The notes beneath the pieces were generated by a model. That model saw nothing but the letters and a program-made list of their open reading frames with translations, did not search any database and was not told the origin of the DNA. Positions 17,424 through 26,666 of a DNA stretch of 64,000 nt are shown here, one piece after another. This stretch comes from an uncultured Roseibium sp. (GTDB lineage Bacteria > Pseudomonadota > Alphaproteobacteria > Rhizobiales > Stappiaceae): positions 248,001 through 312,000 of the forward strand of contig NZ_CANMFD010000004.1 in assembly GCF_947496995.1 (NCBI RefSeq), in the 5' to 3' direction. Each line of letters starts with the position of its first letter. Position 1 is the stretch's first letter. The position numbers and the translations under genes were made by a program.

Positions 17424-20400
17424 CTAACCGGCAGCGTCGCCGGCTTGCGAAACCGCTGTGGACTGGTCCGGGCTGCGGTCAGGCGACATGTACTGGCGGC
17501 GGTATTCCTTCAGGAAAGTTTCCAGTGAATCGACATCCGCCAGCTGATTGGCGATTTCCAGGAACTCGACGCCCTGGGTTTCGAACGGTCGGGTGACGAT
17601 TTCAAAGGCCAGAGCTTCGGGGCTGTTGGACATTTTCGTCATATATTTGGTCTGCAGCCGTTCCAGGCTCAAGCGGTCGCCTGCCAGCGAAAAGGCAATT
17701 CCGGCGCGAAGAATATCGCGGCGTTCCAGATCGTCGAGGGGAATATTGTCCGACCAGCGCGAACCGTGCATCGCCTCGAACTGTTCGCCGGCTTCCCGCC
17801 AGCTTTCGGCAGCCCAGAAAGTGTCGCCTCGCAGACGGTCCACATCCGAACCACGCATGTTGCGCACCAGTTCCAAGGCAAGATCCGGGCGCCCGCTTTC
17901 GGTAAGTGCCCTGGCTTCGACGATGTTCCGCTGCCGTTCAAGAGTGGATGGCAGGCTCGCCTGCCGCGTGCGGTTCAGGACACGCAAAGCTTCGTCCGCC
18001 TTGCGGTCCATCAGGTAGATGGCAGCCAGATCGGCTGCGATCTGAGCTCTGGCCGCGCCTTTCAGCCGGTTGTCGACCTGATGCCGCAACAGGTCGGTCG
18101 CCTGTCCCAGCAGGTCGACTTCCACCAGCTTCTCGGCCAGAAGACGGACCATCTCGTCGCCCCGACGGCCGATGGGCGTCAACTCGCGGAAATCATAATA
18201 AAGAGCCAACGCCTTGATCGTCGGCATTTCATCGACCTTGCCGTCCAGGAACAGGGAATTGAACAAGCCGTTCATTTCTTCCTGCAGCAGGCGGGTGGTA
18301 TCGGCATCCGGTTCGGCCTGAACCGCGGACCTCATGGCCTCGAACGCTTCGCGGTATTGGCCTCGTTCGGCATAAAGCTGCGCCAGGAAGCGCAGCGTTT
18401 TCAGCTCTATCTCGTCCCCGCGCCAGGACGTGGCCAGTCCGGCCAGCCTGTCGATGGCTTCATCTATTCCAAGCTCGCCATCCCGGTAGCGGATCCGAAG
18501 TGCCCGGTATTCCGCTTCGGCGGCACGCGGCCTGTCGTCGGACCGCGTAACCAGATCGAACACGGTCAAAGCTTCCTGAGACCGGCCGGACGCATCGGCG
18601 ACCCGTCCGCGCAGGATGTCGTAGCGTGCGGCCTGCGCACGGGTGACTTCACTCGGTTCGATCTCGGCCAGGATCCCGTTGGCGACACCGAAATCGTTGA
18701 CTTCCACGGAGGCCTGGGCAGCGGCAAGCTTGAATTCGGTCTGGATGGCCGAAGGATAGTTGCCAACCACGGCACGACCACGCGGCATTGCGATACGCGC
18801 CGGTGTCCAGTGCCCCAGCTTGACGTCAACGATGGTCTGCCAGATGGCCGCATCCGGACTGTTCTTCAGTTCGGGCCGGTTCAGATGGTGATAGGCCTCT
18901 TCCGGACGGTTGGCCATCGTCTGGGCAGCACCCATCATCAGGTTGAAGGAACTGTCCTCCGCCATTGCCGGCTCTTCCTCAAGCGCCAGCTTCATGAGAC
19001 CCTGTGCCTCCTGCGCGAACTGGTGGGCCAGATAGAACCGGGCCAGCGCCATCAGCGGTTGCCGGCGCTTGCCTTCCGGCGATTGCGCCAGACGGTCCTG
19101 CAGCTCCTGAAGCCGCGAGCGATAGGCACCCGGCCCTTCCGTGCTGAGAGACACGAATTCGATATAGTTGCTTTCCGCGGGATCGATGATCCTGTTGAAA
19201 GCCCCGGTTCCGCCGCGCAGATGTTCGCTGGACAGGGAAAGACCACCGTCCTTTTCGATGATCACGTCATCGCCGAGGATCTTCATCTTCACACCGTCGG
19301 ACTTCGACGCGATGGCAATCCCCTGGGCCGAGCTCAGCGCGCTCAGATCCACGAAATTCTGAGGTTTCAACAAGCCCCTCGGCGGACCGAAACCGGTCAC
19401 CAGGGAAATCGTGTCGCCGACGAACGGATCTTCAACCTGGCGGATGTTCTGGGGCTCCTGATAAAGCACCCTGAGCGCCGAGCCGCCGTCACCACGAATA
19501 TTGCGTTCAAGCTTGAGCGGAATGGACGGCTCCAGGATCATGTCGCCGATCACCAGCGACCAGGCATTGCCGTCCACACCGACGGTTGCCAACACGGGAT
19601 CGTTCATGTCCATCCGCAGGATCTGGTAATCCTCGAATTGATGCACATCGATGGCTTCCGCGGTTTCGGCGAGCGCCGAGACCATGCCCCTCGTATCGAT
19701 GGTGGCGTCGGTGTCGAACACCAGCCAGATGCTGTCGTTGCGGCGGAAAACGGCGCTCGAGACCGGCTCGGAAAAGGGAAAGACCACGCGCACGGTATTC
19801 CCGATCCTGCGCGCCTCGGCCGATACGAAGTTGCGGACCTCCTCCGCGAACTCGGCTGGAGGTGTTTCCGGCGAGTCCGGCATCTGCGTCAGATCCTGCC
19901 CGCCCGTTGCCCGCCAGACATCCGGCACGGCAGATTGTGAACGACGGGGCAGCTGAATGCCGGCCGGCACATCCGATCCCCCGAGGCTCAGGGGTTGCTG
20001 CATCTCCGAGGGATCCTGCGGAGAAGGCATAGCCCCCTCGGCTGAACCGTCAGCTATGTCGCCTTGCGGCAAGGTCTGGATGTCTCCGGCATCGCCCTGC
20101 GCGCCATCCTGATCCTGGTTCTGATCCGGATCCTGTGGCGGCTCAATCTGCTGCGTGGAAAGATCGAGCATCGGCGCCTGCCGGACGAATTCTTCTTCCT
20201 GTACTTCTACCGGAGCCGAACCGGAAAGGGGCAACGCGCCGGGCGCCGCCTGTGCGGTGACAACCGGCGCCGCAGCCGCCTGATCTTCCTCGCGCTTGCC
20301 GGCGGCCGGATCCGGAATTGCCGACGTGATCAGGCCGTCCGACCGATGAACGTCGTCCGCATCGGCCGGGGACAGCACGGAAGCGACAAGGTCCGGCGCA

Positions 20401-21677
20401 GGAAGTGCTTCGACCGCCGTGGCGGTCGTAGTAGTTTCGGTTTGCGCGGAACGAACCGGCTTGGATCTGGGCACCATCGCCAACCGGGGTCCTTCGGGTG
20501 GAGCCGAATTCGAAAGATCGGGGTTTTCCGTCGGCGGTTGCCCGGTATCCAGCAACCCTGTGCCCTCCCCGGCTTTTGCAGGGGCAAGTGGGACCACCGT
20601 ATAGGCAGGGGAATCGTCAGCTTCCGATTCCTTCATGATGTTGCCGCCTGTGGAAACGGTGGGACCGGACGACGGCAGACCGCGCGGTTCCTTCACTTCC
20701 CGCGTATCCCTCAGGCCGGGAGCGGTGATCATGCTTTGGCGGTTTTCGTTGTCCTCGACCGACAGTTCCTTGTTGATCAGGGCATTCGCCGGATCGTTGG
20801 CGGTCATGTTCTCGGGCGTCACGTCTATGACGTAGGTCTGCTCCTCGCGGAAGGCACGGATGTCCACGGACGGCTCGATACGCATCAGGAACTTGAGCTT
20901 GCCCTGGTCCAGGAACGAGGTGGCATCGATGACCCCCTGGGGGAGATGCGCGCGCAGATGAGAGATATCCAGTTGCGCCGGATGATTGAACGTCAACTTG
21001 ATGATGTCGTTCTCGCGTACGAACGCAGTATCGAATTTGATGGACCAGTCGAAGACAAGCCGGGTGAAGGTCGGATGTTCGCCCACGTAAAGCGCGACTT
21101 CCGGACCTTCCTGCACTTTCAGCCGTGCCTGTTCCAGCGCACGAACCTTGCGCATGGCGGCTTCTGCCCGCTTGGCCAATTCCCGCACCACATCGTCGGG
21201 CAGACCGGGCGGCAGACCCTGCCAGTTGAGCGGCAGGATATCGACGAAGAGTTTCTCCCCGGCTTCCAGCGTGTTTATCTTGAACTGGTTCTTCAGGGCG
21301 AAGCGGATGGCGCTGCCGTCGGGATCGCGGCGGGCGATGGCGACGTAATCCTTGAGATCGAGCGGCACGTCGTCGACATTGATGTCGATCGGCTCCTCGA
21401 AGGAGATCCGCAACACACCGCCGGTGATCAGGGCATCGTAGATCGGCAGCAGCGTCCGGTCCTTGAAGGTCAGGACGATCCGGCCGTATCCGTCTTTCTG
21501 GGAAACGTCGACATCCACCGGTTCGAGCGACTGAGCCCGAAGCGGGGCAAGTCCGGCACTCAGGAACAGGACCAGGACTGACCAAACGGCAGCCGCAGCC
21601 AGACGCGAAAGCGCCCGCTGTCCGCCGGCAACGGCGGAATAGCAGCTTTTACCAATGGTCAGGAATAGTCCCTGCAA
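17424..21677 (-). CDS. Large periplasmic AMIN-like/TPR protein of the flagellar cluster
   Basis: A 1417-residue exported protein. A signal peptide ends near residue 49 (PLRAQS). Residues about 50-310 are beta-rich with AMIN-like repeats (RIVLTF, LRISFEEPIDI, LKFLMRIEP, TYVIDVTPE). About 330-620 is Pro/Glu/Gln-rich linker. A second beta-rich part follows (about 630-820, NTVRVVFPFSEPV, SIWLVFDTDA). The last 550 residues are helical with TPR-like pairs (RDILRGRVADASGRSQEALTVF). Start is TTG with AAGGA upstream. It follows motE, suggesting a periplasmic scaffold for stators or rings, perhaps playing the part MotC has in Sinorhizobium; this is inference. Confidence 0.7.
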   Translation of the reverse strand: MQGLFLTIGKSCYSAVAGGQRALSRLAAAAVWSVLVLFLSAGLAPLRAQSLEPVDVDVSQKDGYGRIVLTFKDRTLLPIYDALITGGVLRISFEEPIDINVDDVPLDLKDYVAIARRDPDGSAIRFALKNQFKINTLEAGEKLFVDILPLNWQGLPPGLPDDVVRELAKRAEAAMRKVRALEQARLKVQEGPEVALYVGEHPTFTRLVFDWSIKFDTAFVRENDIIKLTFNHPAQLDISHLRAHLPQGVIDATSFLDQGKLKFLMRIEPSVDIRAFREEQTYVIDVTPENMTANDPANALINKELSVEDNENRQSMITAPGLRDTREVKEPRGLPSSGPTVSTGGNIMKESEADDSPAYTVVPLAPAKAGEGTGLLDTGQPPTENPDLSNSAPPEGPRLAMVPRSKPVRSAQTETTTTATAVEALPAPDLVASVLSPADADDVHRSDGLITSAIPDPAAGKREEDQAAAAPVVTAQAAPGALPLSGSAPVEVQEEEFVRQAPMLDLSTQQIEPPQDPDQNQDQDGAQGDAGDIQTLPQGDIADGSAEGAMPSPQDPSEMQQPLSLGGSDVPAGIQLPRRSQSAVPDVWRATGGQDLTQMPDSPETPPAEFAEEVRNFVSAEARRIGNTVRVVFPFSEPVSSAVFRRNDSIWLVFDTDATIDTRGMVSALAETAEAIDVHQFEDYQILRMDMNDPVLATVGVDGNAWSLVIGDMILEPSIPLKLERNIRGDGGSALRVLYQEPQNIRQVEDPFVGDTISLVTGFGPPRGLLKPQNFVDLSALSSAQGIAIASKSDGVKMKILGDDVIIEKDGGLSLSSEHLRGGTGAFNRIIDPAESNYIEFVSLSTEGPGAYRSRLQELQDRLAQSPEGKRRQPLMALARFYLAHQFAQEAQGLMKLALEEEPAMAEDSSFNLMMGAAQTMANRPEEAYHHLNRPELKNSPDAAIWQTIVDVKLGHWTPARIAMPRGRAVVGNYPSAIQTEFKLAAAQASVEVNDFGVANGILAEIEPSEVTRAQAARYDILRGRVADASGRSQEALTVFDLVTRSDDRPRAAEAEYRALRIRYRDGELGIDEAIDRLAGLATSWRGDEIELKTLRFLAQLYAERGQYREAFEAMRSAVQAEPDADTTRLLQEEMNGLFNSLFLDGKVDEMPTIKALALYYDFRELTPIGRRGDEMVRLLAEKLVEVDLLGQATDLLRHQVDNRLKGAARAQIAADLAAIYLMDRKADEALRVLNRTRQASLPSTLERQRNIVEARALTESGRPDLALELVRNMRGSDVDRLRGDTFWAAESWREAGEQFEAMHGSRWSDNIPLDDLERRDILRAGIAFSLAGDRLSLERLQTKYMTKMSNSPEALAFEIVTRPFETQGVEFLEIANQLADVDSLETFLKEYRRQYMSPDRSPDQSTAVSQAGDAAG

Positions 21678-21770
21678 GTTGTTCTGTCCTTGGATAACAC
21701 CAACACACCATTATTAGTTTTCTGTTCTTAACGTGCTCTTACGCGACACGTTTAAATCCACGTGTTTCGC

Positions 21771-22493
21771 TCAGTTAGATGGGATTTTAGGCAAGTTATC
21801 CTGAACAGGCACCTGGGCCGGCATCGGCTTGGCGGTTTCCGCACCCGCGTCCGGGTCACCAGCAATGGCGACCGTCAGCTTTTCCGCAGATTCGCCTGAC
21901 ATCCGGGCCAGGATATCGGCCATCTTCCTCGGCTTCATCTGGCGAACCACCTTGAGGAGGATCGGAAGGCTGAGCCGGTCGAAAATGCGGGCGGCGTCCT
22001 TGGGCTTCATGCTTTCATACATGGTGACAAGCCCGGCTATCTCCTCACGCTCCTGCTTTTCCTTTTCGCCGACGGCGGCCTCGATGCGCTGTTCCAGTTG
22101 CTTGAGTTCGTCCACCTGCTTTTGAATGCGTTCCTCGGTCGCCTGCAGGAGTTTTTCCCGCAGATCGAGCTGCCCCTCCTGCTGCTGCAGGTTTTCCCGG
22201 CGCTTTCCGAGGCTTTCCAGCACGGCGCGCTCGGCCGCGGATCCCCCGATTTCAAGATTGTCCGGCAAGACCGGCTGGTCCGGCACGCCGCCTGCGGGAG
22301 GCGGCGGAGGCGCCCCATCCTCGGGCATGTCGGGCGGGGCTTCGCCGGCATCGGCGCTGGCCGCGGTTTCCTGGGCGACTGCGCCATTGATCGGAAGATT
22401 GCCGCTGTCGGGCCCGAGCACGAGCCCGAGCACCTTGAGCGCAAGCAGAGCGCTTGCCGAAATCCCCAATAATGGCAGCAGTCTCAAGTTCAT
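21771..22493 (-). CDS. motE: MotE-family flagellar protein (MgtE N-terminal domain)
   Basis: A 240-residue protein with an N-terminal transmembrane/signal segment, a Pro-rich linker (PEDGAPPPPPAGGVP), a coiled coil (about 100-160, REKLLQATEERIQKQVDELK) and an MgtE-N-type helical domain (MYESMKPKDAARIFDRLSL, MKPRKMADILARM). This layout is that of MotE, which in Sinorhizobium is a periplasmic chaperone for MotC. Its start overlaps the stop of the DUF6468 gene (ATGA). The client here may be the large protein encoded next. Confidence 0.85.
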   Translation of the reverse strand: MNLRLLPLLGISASALLALKVLGLVLGPDSGNLPINGAVAQETAASADAGEAPPDMPEDGAPPPPPAGGVPDQPVLPDNLEIGGSAAERAVLESLGKRRENLQQQEGQLDLREKLLQATEERIQKQVDELKQLEQRIEAAVGEKEKQEREEIAGLVTMYESMKPKDAARIFDRLSLPILLKVVRQMKPRKMADILARMSGESAEKLTVAIAGDPDAGAETAKPMPAQVPVQDNLPKIPSN

Positions 22494-23065
22494 GCCGCAG
22501 CGCCCTTGCGCCTGCGGAATTCCTCAAGCCGGGCCGTCGCTTCCGCTGCCGCGCTGCGGATATCGGAGGTACGGCTGCGCTTGCGCTCCGGCTCGGGTTC
22601 GGGAGCAGCAGGCCCGCCATAATGAGAGGCAGGCGCATAGGACGGCTGCTGCGGAGCATAGGCCGGGGCCGAGGTCTGTGGCGGCGCCGCATAGACGTCG
22701 CTGTGCGGCGCGCTTTCACGCGCCGGCATGGCAGAGCGGGCGGCTTCGGCGATCTGCGTGATGCGGGTAAACACCTTCTCGCCTTCACCAAGCTGGTCGG
22801 CCAGGCTGTGCGACATTGTTTCCGCCTGCTTGAGACGGGTGCCGAGGGTCTTGTCGGCCTCTGCGGCGGTGGTCTTCAGGCCGAGGATCGCCCGTTCGGC
22901 GATTTCCGTTGCCGTCATCAACTCCGAAATGGTTGCCCGCAGCACCTGCTCGTCGGCGCGCAGCCGCTGCAAACGCTTGTTCAGCATCCAGCAGTAGCCG
23001 ATCGTGATCAGCAACAGAACAGCGACCATACCTTCGATAATCATTCCGAGTGGCAAGGTGGTCAT
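22490..23065 (-). CDS. DUF6468 flagellar-cluster membrane protein
   Basis: A 191-residue protein with one N-terminal transmembrane segment (MIIEGMVAVLLLITIGYCWML) and the segment LRADEQVLRATISELMTATE typical of DUF6468. The second half is a Pro/Tyr-rich spacer (YAPQQPSYAP) and a basic helical end. Start is the ATG at 23065, which overlaps the fliM stop (TAATG); an upstream in-frame start would lie deep inside fliM. Genes of this family sit between fliM and motE in many alphaproteobacteria. Function unknown. Confidence 0.8.
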   Translation of the reverse strand: MTTLPLGMIIEGMVAVLLLITIGYCWMLNKRLQRLRADEQVLRATISELMTATEIAERAILGLKTTAAEADKTLGTRLKQAETMSHSLADQLGEGEKVFTRITQIAEAARSAMPARESAPHSDVYAAPPQTSAPAYAPQQPSYAPASHYGGPAAPEPEPERKRSRTSDIRSAAAEATARLEEFRRRKGAAA

Positions 23066-24297
23066 TAATTCTCCATTTCGCTTTGCATGGCACGCTCGAA
23101 TGCAGCCAGGGTCATTTTCTGCTTGCGCAAATTCTTTGCGACACGGATGGAAATGGAATCGTTCACTTTCCCGAGCGTCCCTTCCGTCAACGGAACATTG
23201 CCGCACTTGATCAGCACGGGATCGGACGGTCCCACATCGAACACCAGTGTCTGACCGACACCAAGGCTCAGGACCCGCCCGAGCGGCAGGTAGGTTTCGT
23301 AAAGAACGGCATCGATCTCGATTTCCGCAGCATGAATCTCGGAAGCCAGATGGCCCTCCCAGATCGGATCGCGGCCGAACTTCTCGCCCATGAACATCTG
23401 CAGGAGCAGATCGCGGATCGGCTCCAGCGTCGCATAGGGCATCATGATCTCGACCGAGCCCCCCCGGTCTTCCATGTCGATCCTGAGCTCTACGAGAATG
23501 GCGGCATTGGCCGGGCGGGAGATCGCCGCAAAGCGCGGGTTGGTTTCCAGCCGTTCGAGATTGAAGTGAACCGGCGAAAGCGGCGCGAATGCCTGCTCCG
23601 CATCCTGCAGGATGAGCGACACCATCTGCTGCACGAGGCCCGTTTCGATGGTGGTGTATGGGCGGCCTTCCACACGGACGGCCGATGTTCCCCGCCCGCC
23701 GCCGAGCAGCACATCGATGATGGAATAGATGAGACTGGATTCAACCGTGATCAGCCCGAAGCCGTCCCATTCCTCAGCCTTGAACACACCCAGAATGGCC
23801 GGCAGCGGAATCGAGTTCAGGTAATCGCCGAAACGCACCGAGCTGATGGAATCCAGCGACACCTCGACGTTGTCGGAGGTGAAGTTGCGCAAGGAGGTGG
23901 TCGTCAGCCGCACCAGACGGTCGAACACGATTTCGAGCATCGGCAGACGCTCGTAGGAGACCATCGCCGAGTTGATGAGCGCCCGAATGCCGCTCTGGTC
24001 GCCGGCAATCGTATCTTCGATATTGAAGCCCAGAAGGTTGTCGATTTCCTCCTGGTTGAGAACACGATCCGCGCCTCTCGTGGCGTTTTCCAGATCCGGC
24101 TCGCTGTCGTCGATCATCGCCGCCCATTGGGCCGCCATATCGTCGGAGCCCCCGGCTCCCTGCTCTTCGAGCGCCGCGCCCCAGGCCGCGGCCAGATCGT
24201 CGTCCTCGTCGCCGCCGGCACCCTGCTCCGCCAGGGCAGCGCCCCAGGCGTCGGCCATGTCCTCTTCGGACAGGTCATCTTCGTCGGTATCAGCCAT
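23065..24297 (-). CDS. fliM: Flagellar motor switch protein FliM with repeated N-terminal extension
   Basis: A 410-residue C-ring protein that, in the family, binds CheY-P and FliG/FliN. The switch peptide LNQEEIDNLL is at residues 80-89 and not at the N-terminus as usual. It is preceded by an acidic extension with three tandem copies of a Trp motif: MADAWGAALAEQGAGG (14-29), LAAAWGAALEEQGAGG (35-50) and a diverged MAAQWAAMIDD (54-64). The middle and SPOA domains (PLGRVLSLGVGQTLVFDVG...) are complete. Six bases separate it from fliL. Confidence 0.96.
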   Translation of the reverse strand: MADTDEDDLSEEDMADAWGAALAEQGAGGDEDDDLAAAWGAALEEQGAGGSDDMAAQWAAMIDDSEPDLENATRGADRVLNQEEIDNLLGFNIEDTIAGDQSGIRALINSAMVSYERLPMLEIVFDRLVRLTTTSLRNFTSDNVEVSLDSISSVRFGDYLNSIPLPAILGVFKAEEWDGFGLITVESSLIYSIIDVLLGGGRGTSAVRVEGRPYTTIETGLVQQMVSLILQDAEQAFAPLSPVHFNLERLETNPRFAAISRPANAAILVELRIDMEDRGGSVEIMMPYATLEPIRDLLLQMFMGEKFGRDPIWEGHLASEIHAAEIEIDAVLYETYLPLGRVLSLGVGQTLVFDVGPSDPVLIKCGNVPLTEGTLGKVNDSISIRVAKNLRKQKMTLAAFERAMQSEMEN

Positions 24298-24303
24298 TAA
24301 ACC

Positions 24304-24813
24304 CTACTGAACAAGGATTTCCTTGAACAGTACCCCTTCAACCTTTGCCGGATAGACCGACAGATTGATCCGCCTGAGCAATTCTTCCTTCAGACGGAAC
24401 AGACCGGCAGACCCTTCCAGGTCCGCTGGGCGCAGCTCGCGCAGGTAAATCTGGAACGCATCCAGAATACGCGGCAAAAACGGTTGGATCTGTTCGATCA
24501 TCCCGCGGTTTTCAACTTCCAGGGCGATGCGGACCTTGAGATAGGTGGAGCGCCCGTCCGTCGCCAAATTCACGGTCATCTCCGGCAGGTCGTAAAACAC
24601 CACCGGCTTCTGCACTTCCTGAAGCGGATCCCCCTCGCCCGGCGTCGGTGCCGGGCTGTCAGACCCCATCAGGAAGAAATAGGCCCCACCGCCCGCGGCG
24701 AGCAGGACCACAAGTCCGATGCCGCCGAACAGGAACAGTTTCTTCCGGCCACCGCCGGCACTGCCCTCAGCGGCGTCTTCGTCTTCTTCGCCTGCGGCAT
24801 TTTCGTCCGCCAT
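24304..24813 (-). CDS. fliL: Flagellar basal body stator-associated protein FliL
   Basis: A 169-residue single-pass inner-membrane protein: acidic N-terminus, transmembrane segment (LFLFGGIGLVVLLAAGGGAYF, about 26-46), then a stomatin-like periplasmic domain ending YPAKVEGVLFKEILVQ. FliL rings surround the stator units and increase torque. It is the first gene of the fliL-fliM-DUF6468-motE operon; a CtrA-type box lies 61 bp upstream. Confidence 0.96.
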   Translation of the reverse strand: MADENAAGEEDEDAAEGSAGGGRKKLFLFGGIGLVVLLAAGGGAYFFLMGSDSPAPTPGEGDPLQEVQKPVVFYDLPEMTVNLATDGRSTYLKVRIALEVENRGMIEQIQPFLPRILDAFQIYLRELRPADLEGSAGLFRLKEELLRRINLSVYPAKVEGVLFKEILVQ

Positions 24814-24873
24814 TCCGCACTCCGCTTCAAGCTTGCGCTCGCGCGCGCTAAATTATTACTAAAGAGTTAATGG

Positions 24874-24889
24874 TTAACGAGTGGTTAAC
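24874..24889 (-). promoter_or_regulatory. CtrA-type box upstream of fliL
   Basis: TTAA-CGAGTGG-TTAAC matches the CtrA consensus TTAA-N7-TTAAC. A third TTAA at 24867-24870 lies next to it. It is 61 bp from the fliL start, in the right place to activate the fliL operon. Confidence 0.65.
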
Positions 24890-24920
24890 GATTGGATCCG
24901 CTCCACTGACGCGAGTCACC

Positions 24921-24934
24921 GGGCAAATATTGCC
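24921..24934. promoter_or_regulatory. Candidate FlbD-type enhancer upstream of flgF
   Basis: GGGCAAATATTGCC, palindromic, lies 85 bp upstream of the sigma-54 promoter of flgF, a normal distance for an enhancer-binding activator. The core GGCAAATATTGCC recurs on the other strand upstream of flgI (31574-31587). Confidence 0.5.
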
Positions 24935-25018
24935 AACTGGTTAAGTTTTGCCGGAATCTCTTGCCGCATGCATCCGCCCCGTTAAGCTTTTACCCAGATT
25001 TCCCAACGATTTAAAAAT

Positions 25019-25034
25019 TGGCACGCTCCGTGCA
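25019..25034 (+). promoter_or_regulatory. Sigma-54 promoter of flgF-flgG-flgA-flgH
   Basis: TGGCACG-CTCC-GTGCA matches TGGCACG-N4-TTGCW at all but one base and has the invariant GG-N10-GC spacing. It lies 73 bp upstream of the flgF ATG. Confidence 0.8.
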
Positions 25035-25106
25035 TTAACCTTAACGAGCCAGCGGATCTGGGGAGATCAGCCGGCTTTTCGGGGAGCATGAAGGGAACCG
25101 TTCGCC

Positions 25107-25847
25107 ATGGAGAACGCTCAACTAGTTGCCTTGTCGAGGCAATCGATCTTGAGACACAAGCTGGATGTGGTCGCCAACAACATGGCGAACATCAACACAA
25201 CCGGCTTCAAGTCGCAGAATCTGCATTTCGCGGAATATCTCATGCCCGTCGCGGACGGGACCGCCTTCCTGCCGCAGGACCGCAAGATTTCCTACACGGA
25301 CATGTTCACAACGCGGACCAACTTCGAGCACGGCTCGATCAAGTTGACCGGCAATGAATTCGATCTCGCGCTCAACAGCGACGGCTTTTTCGCCGTCCAG
25401 ATGGAAGACGGCACGGAAGCCTACACCCGCAGCGGCGCCTTCGGTCTCGACGCGAACGGCCAGCTGATCTCTGGCAGCGGACATCCTGTCATGACCGACG
25501 TGGGCCCGATCACCTTTTCGGTCGAGGACGGCCGGGTGGAAATCGCCAAGGACGGTACGATCGCGACCGAGCAGGGCATTCGCGGCAAGATCAAGGTCGT
25601 GAACTTTGAAGACGTGCGCACCCTCGAGAAGGTCGGCGACACGCTCTTTGCCGGTGAAGACCCCATCGCTGCCGCCGAAGTGCGCATGGTTCAGGGAGCC
25701 GTAGAAGGCTCGAATGTCTACGGCATCACCGAAGTAACCCGGCTTATCGAGGTCACCCGCGCCTATGACGCGACATCCAAGGTCGTGAAGGACCTGGATG
25801 AGCTCCGCCGGCAGGCCATCGGCACCCTTGGAAAATTTCAGGCCTAA
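25107..25847 (+). CDS. flgF: Flagellar rod protein FlgF
   Basis: A 246-residue axial protein of the distal/proximal rod. N-terminal LSRQSILRHKLDVVANNMAN and GFKSQNLHFAE are the rod signature, and the C-terminal half ends with the helical axial motif (VTRAYDATSKVVKDLDELR). The slightly diverged N-terminus and short length separate it from flgG. First gene of a sigma-54-driven operon. Confidence 0.96.
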   Translation: MENAQLVALSRQSILRHKLDVVANNMANINTTGFKSQNLHFAEYLMPVADGTAFLPQDRKISYTDMFTTRTNFEHGSIKLTGNEFDLALNSDGFFAVQMEDGTEAYTRSGAFGLDANGQLISGSGHPVMTDVGPITFSVEDGRVEIAKDGTIATEQGIRGKIKVVNFEDVRTLEKVGDTLFAGEDPIAAAEVRMVQGAVEGSNVYGITEVTRLIEVTRAYDATSKVVKDLDELRRQAIGTLGKFQA

Positions 25848-25868
25848 GCGGCATCGAGGAATAAGAAA

Positions 25869-26651
25869 ATGAAAGCACTCCATATCGCCGCGACGGGCAT
25901 GAAGGCCCAGGAACTGAACGTCGAAGTCATTTCGAACAACGTGGCCAACATGCGCACGACCGGCTTCAAGAAGCAGCGGGCGGATTTCCAGGATCTTCTC
26001 TACCAGAACCTGCGCCGCATGGGCACGGAGACCTCCGACGCCGGAACGATCGTCCCGACCGGTATCCAGATCGGCTCTGGCGTAAAGCTGGCCTCCACCA
26101 CCCGCATCATGTCGCAAGGCTCGCTGGAACAGACCGGCAAGCAGCTCGACCTGGCCATCCGCGGTGAAGGTTTCTTCCAGATCGACATGCCGGACGGCAC
26201 CACGGTCTACACCCGCGACGGATCGTTCGAGCGGGACGCCGACGGCCAGCTCGTGACCGTTGACGGCTACACCGTCAACCCGGGCATCAACATTCCCGAA
26301 ACCACCCTGGACATCACCATTTCCAACACCGGTGAGGTTCAGGGCGTCGATCAGGCAGGCAACACCGTCCAGCTCGGACAGGTCCAGCTGGTCAGGTTCG
26401 TCAACACTGCGGGCCTCGAGGCGATCGGCGACAACCTCTTCCGGGAAACGGATGCCAGCGGCGCACCGGAAACCGGCGACCCCGGCGATGACGGCTTCGG
26501 CAGCGTCGCGCAGTACTTCCTGGAAATGGCCAATGTGGACGCGGTGACGGAAATCGCCGACCTCATCTCCGCCCAGCGCGCCTATGAGATGAATTCGCAG
26601 ATCATCCAGGCAGCCGACGAGATGTACTCCACGACCACCAACCTGCGCTAA
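25869..26651 (+). CDS. flgG: Flagellar distal rod protein FlgG
   Basis: A 260-residue protein, the standard length of FlgG. N-terminal IAATGMKAQELNVEVISNNV and the FlgG-specific segments LYQNLRRMG, GSGVKLASTTR and C-terminal NVDAVTEIADLISAQRAYE are all present. It forms the distal rod crossing the P- and L-rings. It lies 21 bp after flgF. Confidence 0.98.
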   Translation: MKALHIAATGMKAQELNVEVISNNVANMRTTGFKKQRADFQDLLYQNLRRMGTETSDAGTIVPTGIQIGSGVKLASTTRIMSQGSLEQTGKQLDLAIRGEGFFQIDMPDGTTVYTRDGSFERDADGQLVTVDGYTVNPGINIPETTLDITISNTGEVQGVDQAGNTVQLGQVQLVRFVNTAGLEAIGDNLFRETDASGAPETGDPGDDGFGSVAQYFLEMANVDAVTEIADLISAQRAYEMNSQIIQAADEMYSTTTNLR

Positions 26652-26666
26652 GATTGGAAGGCTGAG

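Noticed and set aside
17766-19940. Long open frame (724 codons) on the plus strand
   Set aside because: It is antisense to the large AMIN/TPR gene; high-GC codon bias opens the opposite strand. No domain or ribosome site.
20064-21581. 505-codon plus-strand frame
   Set aside because: Antisense to the N-terminal half of the AMIN/TPR gene, Arg/Gly-rich, no known domain.
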